Shown: piece after piece, positions 50,082-60,420 of the stretch
Numbering within the stretch: the stretch's first letter is position 1
Layout of the letters: the number at the start of each line of letters is the position of its first letter
Assembly: GCF_963678635.1 (NCBI RefSeq)
Contig: NC_087063.1
Coordinates: forward strand, 34,692,540 to 34,756,539
Direction: 5' to 3'
DNA from: Symsagittifera roscoffensis
Lineage: Eukaryota; Xenacoelomorpha; Acoela; Convolutidae
DNA length: 64,000 nucleotides
Translations under genes and position numbers: made by a program
The notes under the pieces: generated by a model
What the model saw: only the letters and a program-made list of their open reading frames with translations
The model's database searches: none
What the model was told of the DNA's origin: nothing

Positions 50082-50339
50082 GAGCGAAGGCGGCCAACTA
50101 TGAACAATCACACCACCACTCACTTGGTCAACTTCGCCCTGAGGAATGTGTTGAGTGAAGATGCGGACCAGAGGGGCTCCCTAGTGGCTCCAGAGTACCT
50201 CCGATTCGACTTCACTGCCAAGGGAGCCATGACTGACGAGCAGGTGGCCAAAGTGGAGGAGATCGTGAACAAACTGATCGCCAATAAACTGCCTGTATTC
50301 GCCCAAGTTGTGCCTCTGTCTAAGGGCAAAGCTATTCAG
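50082..50339 (+). CDS. AARS1: AlaRS exon 6 of window (editing domain, HxxxH)
   Basis: It encodes [20 protein letters not shown] and then [30 protein letters not shown] and a helical stretch to [10 protein letters not shown]. The HxxxH pair of the editing active site is present (His codons 50109-50111 and 50121-50123). These histidines, with the Cys and His of exons 7-8, form the metal-binding site that clears mischarged tRNA. The acceptor is GTGTAG at 50076-50081 and the donor CAG|GTGAAA at 50340, both phase 0. It is much less T-rich than the surrounding introns. Confidence 0.97.
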
Positions 50340-50648
50340 GTGAAAACATTAACAGTTGCCGAAATATGTTTCAAAATCAGATACCGGACTTAGAGAGAGA
50401 GAGAGATGTTAAATATTAACCTTTGTTCTTTTCTTCGATTGTGGTACAAACTAGAGAATGAAAAATCAAATAAACAAGAGAAACAAATTATCTTCGGTTG
50501 TGGTTAAAACTAGAGAATGAAAAATTGAATGAAAAACGAAAAATCGAAAAACGAATGAAAAATTGAAAAACGAGAGAAACGTAAAGACCAAAGGTTGCAA
50601 TACGGTGTTAATTTTGTAACTGGCGTTTGACTTGGCTATTGATGATAG
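50340..50648 (+). other. AlaRS intron 6 of window
   Basis: 309-bp intron, GTGAAA...GATGATAG, phase 0. It contains an (AG)n tract at about 50392-50406 and a small degenerate repeat, listed separately. Confidence 0.9.
50431..50580 (+). repeat. small degenerate tandem repeat in intron 6
   Basis: TTCTTCGATTGTGGTACAAA with CTAGAGAATGAAAAAT (about 50431-50466) recurs about 59 bp later, followed by short A-rich iterations of GAATGAAAAATTGAA and AAACGAAAAATCG. It is unrelated to the giant satellites and A-rich instead of T-rich. Confidence 0.7.
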
Positions 50649-50785
50649 GGCCTGCGTGCAATCTTTGGAGAAACATATCCGGATCCTGTCAGAGTTCTGT
50701 CTGTGGGAGCTAATGTGGATGATCTCGTCAGCTCTAACGGAGAAGTGGATGCTTTCCAGAACTCAGTCGAATTCTGCGGAGGAAC
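50649..50785 (+). CDS. AARS1: AlaRS exon 7 of window (editing Cys)
   Basis: It encodes GLRAIFGETYPDPVRVLSVG, ANVDDLVSSNGEVDAFQ and NSVEFCGGT. The Cys of the editing C-x3-H motif is codon TGC 50775-50777. The exon stops inside the Thr codon of CGGTH (phase 2), so an intron separates the Cys from its partner His. The acceptor is GATGATAG and the donor AAC|GTAAGT at 50786. The family proteins read YPDPVRVVS...VEFCGGTH at this point. Confidence 0.96.
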
Positions 50786-51097
50786 GTAAGTTTTATTTTC
50801 TTCCATCGCAAGCGTGCTCGCACAACTGGGAACAGTTAACAACTGGGAATAAGTTACAACTGCGCATTGAGACAAGTTTTAGTGCATTCGGACTGTTGCG
50901 TGTTGCGAGCTGCCCAAGCACGAAGTTTATGAAAACGCGTGGCGGTTATTGGGGCGAAGCGCATCCATCACCAGGCCACTCAAAAGTTGTTACCTGTTGT
51001 CGCAGGTTCCTAGTTATCGTTTGCTGCTGGTTGTCGCGGTGTCCATTCCAAGTACTATGGAAGTCATCGGTGCTGTTTAAATTACAAATGTGTTTAG
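50786..51097 (+). other. AlaRS intron 7 of window
   Basis: 312-bp intron, GTAAGT...TGTTTAG, phase 2; it splits the Thr codon of the CGGTH editing motif. It is open in another frame on each strand over part of its length, but nothing supports coding. Confidence 0.9.
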
Positions 51098-51206
51098 GCA
51101 TGTACAAAACATTGGTCACATCGAGCAATTTGCTCTGATATCAGAAGAGGCTATTTCGAAAGGTATCCGAAGAATTGTTGGTGTCACAGGGAATCGAGCT
51201 AAGGAG
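51098..51206 (+). CDS. AARS1: AlaRS exon 8 of window (editing His)
   Basis: The first base completes the split Thr codon and the next codon (51099-51101) is the His of CGGTH. The rest reads VQNIGHIEQFALISEEAISK then GIRRIVGVTGNRAKE. SEEAIxKGIRRIxxVTG is a conserved AlaRS block that closes the editing domain. The segment after CGGTH (VQNIGHIEQ) differs from the LRNSSHAGA form of vertebrates. The acceptor is TGTTTAG at 51091-51097 and the donor GAG|GTTAGT at 51207, phase 0. Confidence 0.95.
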
Positions 51207-51303
51207 GTTAGTGTTTAAAGTTGAATAAACGCCACCTGCCCGGAACACGGCGATGATTATAGAAATTAGGAGTTTTGTTAGATTTGTGTATTGATGATTC
51301 CAG
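51207..51303 (+). other. AlaRS intron 8 of window
   Basis: 97-bp intron, GTTAGT...GATTCCAG, phase 0, the shortest in the window. Confidence 0.9.
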
Positions 51304-51429
51304 GCTATGATTACTGGTGAGACTCTGTTAGCGAGATTGAAAGATGTCAACAGCCGGATGCCCGAAGGAGAGTGCGCTGACCTATTGAGGATTAAACAAC
51401 TGGACTCAGAATTTGTTTCACTTAAGCAG
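51304..51429 (+). CDS. AARS1: AlaRS exon 9 of window
   Basis: Exactly 42 codons (phase 0 on both sides) encode AMITGETLLARLKDVNSRMP, EGECADLLRIKQL and DSEFVSLKQ. It continues from VTGNRAKE of exon 8 and starts the helical linker between the editing domain and the C-terminal domain. Sequence conservation is weak here in the family, so the call rests on phase, the splice sites (TTCCAG before, CAG|GTGAGA after) and position. Confidence 0.9.
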
Positions 51430-52205
51430 GTGAGAATCAAATTATTAAGTTTTTTTTGCATCAACATTTTAATTTGCAGTGCAATTGTTGAATTGACAAG
51501 TTCGTCTCGAATTTTGTAAGTTTCATTGTACTTACGTAGTGTAGCGAAGTCACCTGTATAGGTCGGGATTACATTTTTTCTTTTTTTTCCGCTAAAAGTC
51601 TTGACGCTTGTGATAAACAAGCGTTATCAAATCAGAATATAGACGTTTTGTCGGGTTAACAACTAGTTCAACAAAATCAGTTGAATCCTTTATGATGCCG
51701 CTAATTCTTTCAATTATATCATCCTTCGAAGTTCTCTCTGCTTATTTTTCAGCGTCATGATGCTTTCATCCCATAATTAATATATCGCAAGTAAAATTTG
51801 GTCACGCTCAAATATATATTTTTTGTGGTTTGGTTTTTGATTTTATTTAAGTTCAGTTCATTTCCTTCGTTAAAAAGAAGGCAAAATCCTTTATCGACAT
51901 GCAAAAGTGTCGAGGTTTTGAAAAACGCGAACAATTTATTTTCGAAAGTGGATTTTTATTTTTAGATTTCCCAGCGAACTATTACCAATTGATCCAGTGT
52001 TCTAAAAAATGTGAATTTTATTTTAAGAAAGTGTAAATCATGACTTAGTCGTGGTAGTTCAAAGTGCCTTTAAGGGCATATATTCTTTCTATGAAATTCG
52101 AATGTTTCATTTTTTTCAATAAACAGTTCGGTGGTTTTTGTTTTCTTGCGTTCATTTTCCTTTTTCCAGCTGTATGTCGGCTATGTTTAATCGTTTATAT
52201 TTTAG
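51430..52205 (+). other. AlaRS intron 9 of window
   Basis: 776-bp intron, GTGAGA...TATTTTAG, phase 0, AT-rich and non-repetitive. No exon, RNA gene or mobile element was recognised in it. Confidence 0.88.
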
Positions 52206-52409
52206 GATATCGATACATTGACTATATCGCAAAGTGTGAAAAGAAAAATAGCGAAAGATGTTGTTAACGGAAGGAAAAAACTGGCAGAACTAGAGAGGAA
52301 AAGCACTCAACAAGCACAAGCTAACCTAACCGAAACAGTGAAGGAGCTACTGGCTAGTTCCAACAAAAGTTTCCTGATACACAAAACTCCCGAATCCACA
52401 GATGATAAG
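52206..52409 (+). CDS. AARS1: AlaRS exon 10 of window (helical region), GC donor
   Basis: Sixty-eight codons follow a TATTTTAG acceptor: DIDTLTISQSVKRKIAKDVV, NGRKKLAELERKSTQQAQAN, LTETVKELLASSNKSFLIH and KTPESTDDK. The Lys/Glu-rich heptad-like pattern fits the helical region before the C-terminal domain. No GT donor is available where the frame ends, but GATAAG|GCAAGG matches the minor GC-AG donor class. If the intron is retained, only Ala-Arg-Lys and a TGA at 52419-52421 follow. The C-terminal domain exons must lie beyond the window, unless this is a genuinely truncated end. Confidence 0.85.
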
Positions 52410-52415
52410 GCAAGG
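52407..52415 (+). promoter_or_regulatory. GC-type 5' splice site of intron 10
   Basis: AAG|GCAAGG at 52407-52415 fits the GC-AG donor pattern (AG|GCAAGT). It is the only credible donor before the in-frame TGA at 52419 and keeps phase 0. Confidence 0.7.
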
Positions 52416-52819
52416 AAATGATTTCATTTTAAATATCTCTTCGTTTGCTATTTTAAATAGTTTTTTTTTGTCTAGTAAGTTTTGTTGCGATTCATTTTGT
52501 GCTCTAAATATATTTAGCAGTAGAAATAAACTGTTTCGGAGGTCTGGATTATATTTTTTCTTCGGTTATTCTCAATTCGCCATCACGTCTGTCGTCTTAA
52601 AATATGCCTGAAAATCATGTATACTTTTTGCTTGTATCCGTTGAAAACTGAGGTCCGTGGTGTTCGATTCAGCTGTTTCTAATTGTCCCAGACAACCAGG
52701 TGCATGTGTTTGTTTGTTAAAGTGAATGGTTTTCAATGAGGCAAATGTTTTCTGTTTCAGTCATGTAATTTCATTTTACATTTGCATTCCTCCAGTTTTG
52801 TAACTATTAGTTATTACTT
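52410..52819 (+). other. non-repetitive start of intron 10
   Basis: About 400 bp of T-rich unique sequence between the GC donor and the first 137-bp unit. The only noted signals are the in-frame TGA at 52419-52421 and an AATAAA at 52525-52530. Confidence 0.6.
52525..52530 (+). promoter_or_regulatory. possible intronic polyadenylation signal AATAAA
   Basis: AATAAA lies 116 bp past the end of exon 10 and is followed by T/GT-rich sequence. With the in-frame TGA at 52419 it could end a short AlaRS mRNA. AATAAA is common by chance in AT-rich DNA, so this is weak. Confidence 0.25.
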
Positions 52820-53099
52820 TAACTGGCTTAGTATAATTTGCTACCATCCAAGTTTGACTTTGTAACCATAAAATATTTTGAGGTGTTCATCAGATAAATC
52901 GTTAAGTTGAGTGCCTGAAACAATGGTTTTCTGTTTAAGTTGTGAAATTTCGATTTCATATGGTTGCTTTCATCCAAGTTTGACTTTGCAATCGGTTCTT
53001 CCAGGTAGCATGTAATATTTTGAGATGTTCATCATTATGCTTCCATCCAAGTTTGACTTCGTAAGTCAAGTCTTTCAGGTAACATAAACTGTTTTGAGG

Positions 53100-53900
53100 T
53101 GTTCATCAGAAAAACTCCTTAGGTTTTTCTCAACTTGCCTTAAACAATTGTTTTATGTTCTGGCTAAGTATAATTTGCTTCCATCCAATCTTGACTTTGT
53201 AAGTCAAGTCTTTAGGAAGCATAAATGGTTTTGAGATGTTCATCAGAAAAATTTTAGTTTTTTCTCAAGTTGCTTTTAACAATTCTTCTCTGTTTTGTTT
53301 TGATATATATTCGCTTTCATCCAAGTTTGACTTTGTAAGTCAAGTCTTTCAGGGAGCATAAATGGTTTTGAGGTGTTCATCAGAAAATTCCTTAGGTTTT
53401 TCTCAACTTGCCTTAAACAGTTGCTTACTGATCTGGTTAATTATAATTTGCTTCCATCCAAGTTTGACTTTGTAAGTCAAGTCTTTCAGGTAGCATAAAC
53501 TGTTTTGAGGGGTTCATCAGAAAAACTGCTTAGGTTTTTCTCAACTTGCTTTAAAAAATTGTTTTATGTTCTGGCTAAGTATAATTTGCTTCCATCCAAT
53601 CTTGACTTTGTAAGTCAAGTCTTTAGGAAGCATAAATGGTTTTGAGATGTTCATCAGAAAAATTTTAGTTTTTTCTCAAGTTGCTTTTAACAATTCTTCT
53701 CTGTTTTGTTTTGATATATATTCGCTTTCATCCAAGTTTGACTTTGTAAGTCAAGTCTTTCAGGGAGCATAAATGGTTTTGAGGTGTTCATCAGAAAATT
53801 CCTTAGGTTTTTCTCAACTTGCCTTAAACAGTTGCTTACTGATCTGGTTAATTATAATTTGCTTCCATCCAAGTTTGACTTTGTAAGTCAAGTCTTTCAG
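53100..53900 (+). repeat. higher-order repeat of three 137-bp units (411 bp)
   Basis: Two nearly identical three-unit blocks (about 53100-53510 and 53511-53900). The private marker CATCCAATCTTGACTTTG at 53183 recurs 411 bp later, followed by the same CTTTAGGAAGCATAAATGG variant. Confidence 0.8.
53464..53480 (+). repeat. representative hairpin holding GTAAGT in the 137-bp unit
   Basis: TTGACTT-TGT-AAGTCAA is a perfect 7-bp inverted repeat with a 3-nt loop, present unchanged in most units of this array. GTAAGT, a consensus 5' splice site hexamer, starts in its loop. A frequent variant TTGACTT-TGC-GAGTCAA keeps the pairing with one G-U in RNA. Confidence 0.75.
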
Positions 53901-56499
53901 GGAGCATAAAATGTTTTGAGGTGTTCATCAGAAAATTCATTAGGTTTTTCTCAACTTGCCTTTAACAGTTGCTGACTGTGGTTAATTATAATTTGCTTCC
54001 ATCCAAGTTTGACTTTGTAAGTCAAGTCTTTCAGGGAGCATAAATGGTTTTGAGGTGTTCATCAGAAAAATGTTAGTTTTTTCTCAAGTTGCTTTTAACA
54101 ATTCTTTTCTGTTTTGTTTTGATATATATTCGCTTTCATCCAAGTTTGACTTTGTAAGTCAAGTCTTTCAGGGAGCATAAATGGTTTTGAGGTGTTCATC
54201 AGAAAAGTCCTTAGGTTTTTCTCAACTTGCCTTAAACAGTTGCTTACTGATCTGGTTAATTATAATTTGCTTCCATCCAAGTTTGACTTTGTAAGTCAAG
54301 TCTTTCAGGGAGCATAAAATGTTTTGAGGTGTTCATCAGAAAATTCATTAGGTTTTTCTCAACTTGCCTTAAACAGTTGCTGACTGATCTGGTTAATTAT
54401 AATTTGCTTCCATCCAAGTTTGACTTTGTAAGTCAAGTCTTTCAGGGAGCATAAATGGTTTTGAGGTGTTCACCAGAAAAATGTTAGTTTTTTCTCAAGT
54501 TGCTTTTAACAATTCTTTTCTGTTTTGTTTGATATATATTTTCTTTCATCCAATTTTGACTTTGTGAGTCAAGTCTTTTAGGGAGCACAAAATGTTTGAA
54601 GTGCTCATCAGAAAACTCTTTGGGGTTTTCTCAACTTGCCTTAAATGATTGTTTTATGTTCTGGTTAAGTATAATTTGCTTCCATCCAAGTTTGACTTTG
54701 TAAATCACGTGTTTTAGGGAGCATAAATGGCTTTAAGTGTTTATCAGAAACATTTTAGTTTTTTCTCAAATTGTTTTTAACATTTCTTTTCTGTTTTAAT
54801 TTGATATATATTTGCTTTCATCCAATTTCGACTTTGCGAGTCAAGTCTTTCAGGGAGCATAAAATGTTTTGAGGTGTTCATCAGAAAATTCTTTAGGTTT
54901 TTCTCAACTTGCTTTAAACAGTTGCTTACTGATCTGGCTAATGATTATTTGCTTCCATCCAAGTTTGACTTTGTAAATCAAGTCTTTCAGGGAGCCTAAA
55001 TGGTTTTGAGGTGTTCATCAGAAAAATGTTAGTTTTTTCTCAAGTTGCTTTAATAATTCTTTTTTGTTTTGTTTTGATATATATTCGCTTTCATCCAAGT
55101 TCGACTTTGTAAGTCAAGTCTTTCAGGGAGCATAAATGGTTTTGAGGTGTTCATCAGGTTTTTCTCAACTTGCCTTAAACAGTTGCTTACTGATCTGGTT
55201 AATTATAATTTGCTTCCATCCAAGTTTGACTTTGTAAGTCAAGTCTTTCAGGGAGCATAAAATGTTTTGAGGTGTTCATCAGAAAATTCATTAGGTTTTT
55301 CTCAACTTGCCTTAAATAGTTGCTGACTGATCTGGTTAATTATAATTTGCTTCCATCCAAGTTTGACTTTGTAAGTCAAGTCTTTCAGGGAGCATAAAAT
55401 GTTTTGAGGTGTTCATCAGAAAATTCATTAGGTTTTTCTCAACTTGCCTTAAACAGTTGCTGACTGATCTGGTTAATTATAATTTGCTTCCATCCAAGTT
55501 TGACATTGTAAGTCAAGTCTTTCAGGGAGCATAAATGGTTTTGAGGTGTTCATCAAAAAAATGTTAGTTTTTTCTCAAGTTGCTTTTAACAATTCTTTTC
55601 TGTTTTGTTTGATAAATATTTTCTTTCATCCAATTTTGACTTTGTGAGTCAAGTCTTTTAGGGAGCATAAAATGTTTGAGGTGTTCATCAGAAAATTCAT
55701 TAGGTTTTTCTCAACTTGCCTTAAATAGTTGCTGACTGATCTGGTTAATTATAATTTGCTTCCATCCAAGTTTGACTTTGTAAGTCAAGTCTTTCAGGGA
55801 GCATAAAATGTTTTGAGGTGTTCATCAGAAAATTCATTAGATTTTTCTCAACTTGCCTTAAACAGTTGCTGACTGATCTGGTTAATTATAATTTGCTTAC
55901 ATCCAAGTTTGACTTTGAAAGTCAAGTATTTCAGGTTTTTCTCAACTTGCCTTAAACGATTGTTTTATGTTCTGGTTAAGTATAATTTGCTTCCATCCAA
56001 GTTTGACTTTGTAAATCACGTGTTTTAGGGAGCATAAATGGTTTTGAGGTGTTCATCAGAAAAATGTTAGTTTTTTCTCAAATTGCTTTTAACATTTCTT
56101 TTCTGTTTTAGTTTGATATATATTTGCTTTCATCCAATTTCGAGTTTGCGAGTCAAGTCTTTCAGGGAGCATAAAATGTTTTGAGGTATTCATCAGAAAA
56201 TTATTTAGGTTTTTCTCAACTTGCTTTAAACAGTTGCTTACTGATCTGGCTAATGATAATTTGCTTCCATCCAAGTTTGACTTTGTAAATCAAGTCTTTC
56301 AGGGAGCATAAAGTGTATTGAGGTGTTCATCAGAAAAATGTTAGTTTTTTCTCAAGTTGCTTTTAACAATTCTTTTCTGTTTTGTTTTGATATATATTCG
56401 CTTTCATCCAAGTTTGACTTTGTAAGTCAAGTCTTTCAGGGAGCATAAATGGTTTTGAGGTGTTCATCAGAAAATTCCTTAGGTTTTTCTCAACTTGCC

Positions 56500-57900
56500 T
56501 TAAACAGTTGCCCGACTGATCTGGTTAATTATAATTTGCTTACATCCAAGTTTGACTTTGTAAGTCAAGTCTTTCAGGTTTTTCTCAACTTGCCTTAAAT
56601 GATTGTTTTATGTTCTGGTTAAGTATAATTTGCTTCCATCCAAGTTTGATTTTATAAATCACGTGTTTTAGGGAGCATAAATGGCTTTAAGTGTTCATCA
56701 CAAACGTTTTAGTTTTTTCTCAAATTGCTTTTAACATTTCTTTTCTGTTTTGATTTGATATATATTTGCTTTCATCCAATTTTGACTTTGCGAGTCAAGT
56801 CTTTCAGGGAGCATAAAATGTTTTGAGGTGTTCATCAGAAAAATGTTAGTTTTTTCTCAAGTTGCTTTTAACAATTCTTTTTTGTTTTGTTTTGATATAT
56901 ATTCGCTTTCATCCAATTTCGACTTTGTAAGTCAAGTCTTTCAGGGAGCATAAATTGTATTGAGGCGTTCATCAGCAATTCCATTAGGTTTTTCTCATAT
57001 CTTGACTTAAACAGTTGCCCGACTGATCTGGTTAATTAAAATTTGCTTACATCCAAGTTTGACTTTGTAAGTCAAGTCTTTCAGGTTTTTCTCAACTTGC
57101 CATAAATGATTTTTTTATGTTCTGGTTAAGTACAATTTGCTTCCATCCAAGTTTGACTTTATAAATCACGTGTTTTAGGGAGCATAAATGGCTTTAAGTG
57201 TTCATCACAAACGTTTTAGTTTTTTCTCAAATTGCTTTTAACATTTCTTTTCTGTTTTGATTTGATATATATTTGCTTTCATCCAATTTTGACTTTGCGA
57301 GTCAAGTCTTTCAGGGAGCATAAAATGTTTTGAGGTGTTCATCAGAAAAATGTTAGTTTTTTCTCAAGTTGCTTTTAACAATTCTTTTTTGTTTTGTTTT
57401 GATATATATTCGCTTTCATCCAATTTCGACTTTGTAAGTCAAGTCTTTCAGGGAGCATAAAGTGTATTGAGGTGTTCATCAGCAATTCCATTAGGTTTTT
57501 CTCATATCTTGACTTAAGCAGTTGCCCGACTGATCTGGTTAATTATAATTTGCTTACATCCAAGTTTGACTTTGTAAGTCAAGTCTTTCAGGTTTTTCTC
57601 AACTTGCCTTAAATGATTGTTTTATGTTCTGGTTAAGTATAATTTGCTTCCATCCAAGTTTGACTTTATAAATCACGTGTTTTAGGGAGCATAAATGGCT
57701 TTAAGTGTTCATCACAAACGTTTAAGTTTTTTCTCAAATTGCTTTTAACATTTCTTTTGTTTTGATTTGATATATATTTGCTTTCATCCAATTTTGACTT
57801 TGCGAGTCAAGTCTTTCAGGGATTATAAAATGTTTTGAGGTGTTCATCAGAAAATTCTTTAGGTTTTTCTCAACTTGCTTTAAACAGTTGCTCACTGATC
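56500..57900 (+). repeat. higher-order repeat with 507-bp period
   Basis: The private string CAGTTGCCCGACTGATC places CCCGAC at 56511, 57018 and 57525, exactly 507 bp apart each time. The variants AATCACGTGTTTTAGGG and CATCACAAACGTTT recur with the block. 507 is not a multiple of 137, so one unit in the block is shortened: the CTTTCAGGTTTTTCTCAAC fusion at about 56570 and 57080. Confidence 0.8.
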
Positions 57901-59335
57901 TGGCTAATGATAATTTGCTTCCATCCAAGTTTGACTTTGTAAGTCAAGTCTTTCAGGGAGCATAAAGTGTATTGAGGTGTTCATCAGCAATTTCATTAGG
58001 TTTCTCTCAACTTGCCTTAAACAGTTGCTTACTGATCTGGTTAATTATAATTTGCTTCCATCTTTCAATGAGCATAAAATGTTTTGAGGTGTTCATCAGA
58101 AAATTCATTAGGTTTTTCTCAACTTGCCTCAAATAGTTGCTGACTGATCTGGTTATTTATAATTTGCTTCCATCCAAGTTTGACTTTGTAAGTCAAGTCT
58201 TTCAGGGAGCATAAAATGTTTTGAGGTGTTCATCAGAAAATTCATTAGGTTTTTCTCAACTTGCCTTAAACAGTTGCTGACTGATCTGGTTAATTATAAT
58301 TTGCTTCCATCCAAGTTTGACTTTGTAAGTCAAGTCTTTCAGGGAGCATAAATGGTTTTGAGGTGTTCATCAGAAAAATGTTAGTTTTTTCTCAAGTTGC
58401 TTTTAACAATTCTTTTCTGTTTTGTTTGATATATATTTTTTTTCATCCAATTTTGACTTTGTGAGTCAAGTCTTTCAGGGAGCATAAAATGTTTTGAGGT
58501 GTTCATCAGAAAACTCTTTAGGTTTTTCTCAACTTGCCTTAAACGATTGTTTTATGTTCTGGCTAAGTTGAATTTGCTTCCATCCAAGTTTGACTTTGTA
58601 AATCACGTGTTTTAGGGAGCATAAATGGCCTTAAGTGTTCATCAGAAACATTTAAGTTTTTTCTCAAATTGCTTTTAACATTTCTTTTCTGTTTTGATTT
58701 GATATATATTTGCTTTCATCCAATTTTGACTTTGTAAGTCAAGTCTTTCAGGGAGCATAAAGTGTATTGAGATGTTCATCAGCAATTTCATTAGGTTTTT
58801 CTCATCTTGCCTTAAACAGTTGCCCGACTGATCTGGTTAATTATAATTTGCTTACATCCAAGTTTGAATTTGTAAGTCAAATCTTTCAGGGAGCATAAAT
58901 GGTTTTGAGGTGTTCATCAGAAAATTCCTTAGATTTTTCTCAACTTGCCTTAAACAGTTGCTGACTGATCTGGTTAATTATAGTTTGCTTCCATCCAAGT
59001 TTGACTTTGTAAGTCAAGTCTTTCAGGGAACATAAATGGTTTTGAGGTGTTCATCAGAAAATTTTCTTCTCTGTTTTGTTTCGATATATATTTGCTTTCA
59101 TCCAATTTTGTTTTTGAGTCAAGTCTTTCAGGGAACATAAAATGTTTTGAAGAGTTCATCAGAAAAACTCAGCTTAAATAATTGTTTTCTGTTTCGGTTT
59201 AATATTTGGCTTTCATCCAAGATTGTTTACTTTGAACCAAGCTTTTCAATAAGCAGCTCTTATGGTTTAATATTTTTTGTTTTCATGTAAGATCGTTTAC
59301 TTTGAACAAAGCGTTTCAGGAAGCAAGTAATTCTG

Positions 59336-60420
59336 AGGCATATGATAGATATTGAATTGGTATTTTTTGTTGTATCGTTCCTCATACAGCGTATCTTATG
59401 TGATTTGACATTCGATTAGGATTAAGTTAACACATTGATTAACTAAGAAAAGCCAAAATGACCCATTTTTGGGCCCGAATTTCGCAAAATAAATTACATC
59501 ATATTAATTCTGCTTAAATTTTAAGCAAGTTTTGTCTTCATACGCTTTCACCTAAACTCAACCCAATTTGAGAAAAACACGTTTTTAGTTTCAAGCTTAG
59601 CTCGTTTTGTCCGGTTAATTTAAATCAGCACTGTAGTGTTGTATTACGAAATGTTTTTTTTTCAAAACTCAGATCGCCATTAAAAGCGCTCTTTTCATGA
59701 CGTTTTTGCTGCATAGCATTGGCAGTTTAATTGCACTGTTCTATCTGCTTTATTTGTGGTTTTATTTTTAAAACGATAGAATGTGTGCTTAGCCATGCAC
59801 TGTGGTGTGGTGGTCAACTCAAACCTTTTGAAATAATTGTTTTTTTGGTACCGGTAGTTTTTCAAATGTGTTGTGTGCGATTTCGCGTCGGTGTCTATGA
59901 TTTTTTTTCTAAATCTGCTAAACGATAATTGGAGTATCAATGTTTTTAATACCAAACTGCCATTTACTTTTGAAATAATCAGGCTATTTGAACATAAGTT
60001 TCATTAGTGAAAATCACTAGTGAGCGAGGGAGATGGCGATAAAACCCACTATAGTTCGCTGCGCTGAAATTCGGTACCTGTGGCATTGGCAGAGAAAATC
60101 GGGGCTAACTATTTTATGTACTTACCGGCACTTATGACTATAGGCCTGCTTCTCTTTGATTTTTAACCGCTGGCTTAACCCTCTAATCAAATTTCAGTAG
60201 AACTAAAGTTGTATCTGAACTGAATTGTCTGGCTGAATAGTCCGGAAATCTTAGCCTGAATTTTGCATCGTAACTTTTTGTATTTGCAGTACTTGAAAAA
60301 GAAATTCGTTTGTCTTTGATCTGTTCGAAAGCCTCGGTGAATGCAGCGAAAACAGCAGTTTTAGTCTTCGGATTTTTTCATGGTTAAATAAACGGTTATA
60401 ATATTAGAATTCGCATTTTA
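59336..60420 (+). other. non-repetitive spacer between two arrays
   Basis: About 1.1 kb of unique AT-rich sequence within intron 10. It includes a more CpG-containing patch near 60020-60080 and a TCACTAGTGA palindrome near 60014. Short open frames on both strands show no recognisable protein. No RNA gene or mobile element was identified. Confidence 0.7.

Larger units (their letters stand above)
107..52409 (+). other. AARS1: alanyl-tRNA synthetase gene, internal 10 exons
   Basis: AlaRS attaches alanine to tRNA-Ala in the cytosol and hydrolyses mischarged Ser- or Gly-tRNA. The ten exons join in one open frame: 1936 nt, which is one base completing a split codon plus 645 codons. Visible in order are class II motif 3 (DTGMGFER), the tRNA-recognition helices ([25 protein letters not shown]), [12 protein letters not shown], the barrel motif FYAESGGQIYD, the editing HxxxH (NNHTTTH), the editing CGGTH and a charged helical segment. 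The eukaryotic cytosolic enzyme is about 960-970 residues, so roughly the first 230 and last 100-200 residues lie outside the window. Motifs such as [10 protein letters not shown] favour the cytosolic over the mitochondrial paralogue. All catalytic and editing residues seen are intact. The layout is odd: three exons in 1 kb, a 48-kb repeat-filled intron, seven exons in 3.2 kb, then another giant repeat-filled intron. Confidence 0.95.
52820..59335 (+). repeat. tandem array, 137-bp unit, about 45 copies
   Basis: The unit reads CTTCCATCCAAGTTTGACTT, TGTAAGTCAAGTCTTTCAGG, GAGCATAAA, TTTTGAGGTGTTCATCAGAA, then a T-rich tail. Anchors at 53451, 53588, 53725 and 53862 are exactly 137 bp apart. Two main tail types exist: one with CTCAACTTGCCTTAAACAG and CTGATCTGGTTAATTATAA, the other with CTCAAGTTGCTTTTAACAAT and GTTTTGATATATATTCGC. 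The first units (52.8-53.0 kb) and last units (59.0-59.3 kb) are degenerate. Confidence 0.93.

Noticed and set aside
50632-51138. 168-codon plus-strand open frame over exon 7 and intron 7
   Set aside because: It overlaps exon 7 out of frame with the conserved GLRAIF...EFCGGT protein and then runs through the intron.
51141-51620. 159-codon minus-strand open frame
   Set aside because: Antisense of AlaRS exons 8-9 and introns; no family resemblance.
52820-59335. CRISPR-like regular spacing
   Set aside because: The whole 137-bp unit is conserved, with no variable spacers, and the context is a eukaryotic intron.
59731-59928. Open frames on both strands in the unique spacer of intron 10
   Set aside because: Short, overlapping on opposite strands, without recognisable protein features.
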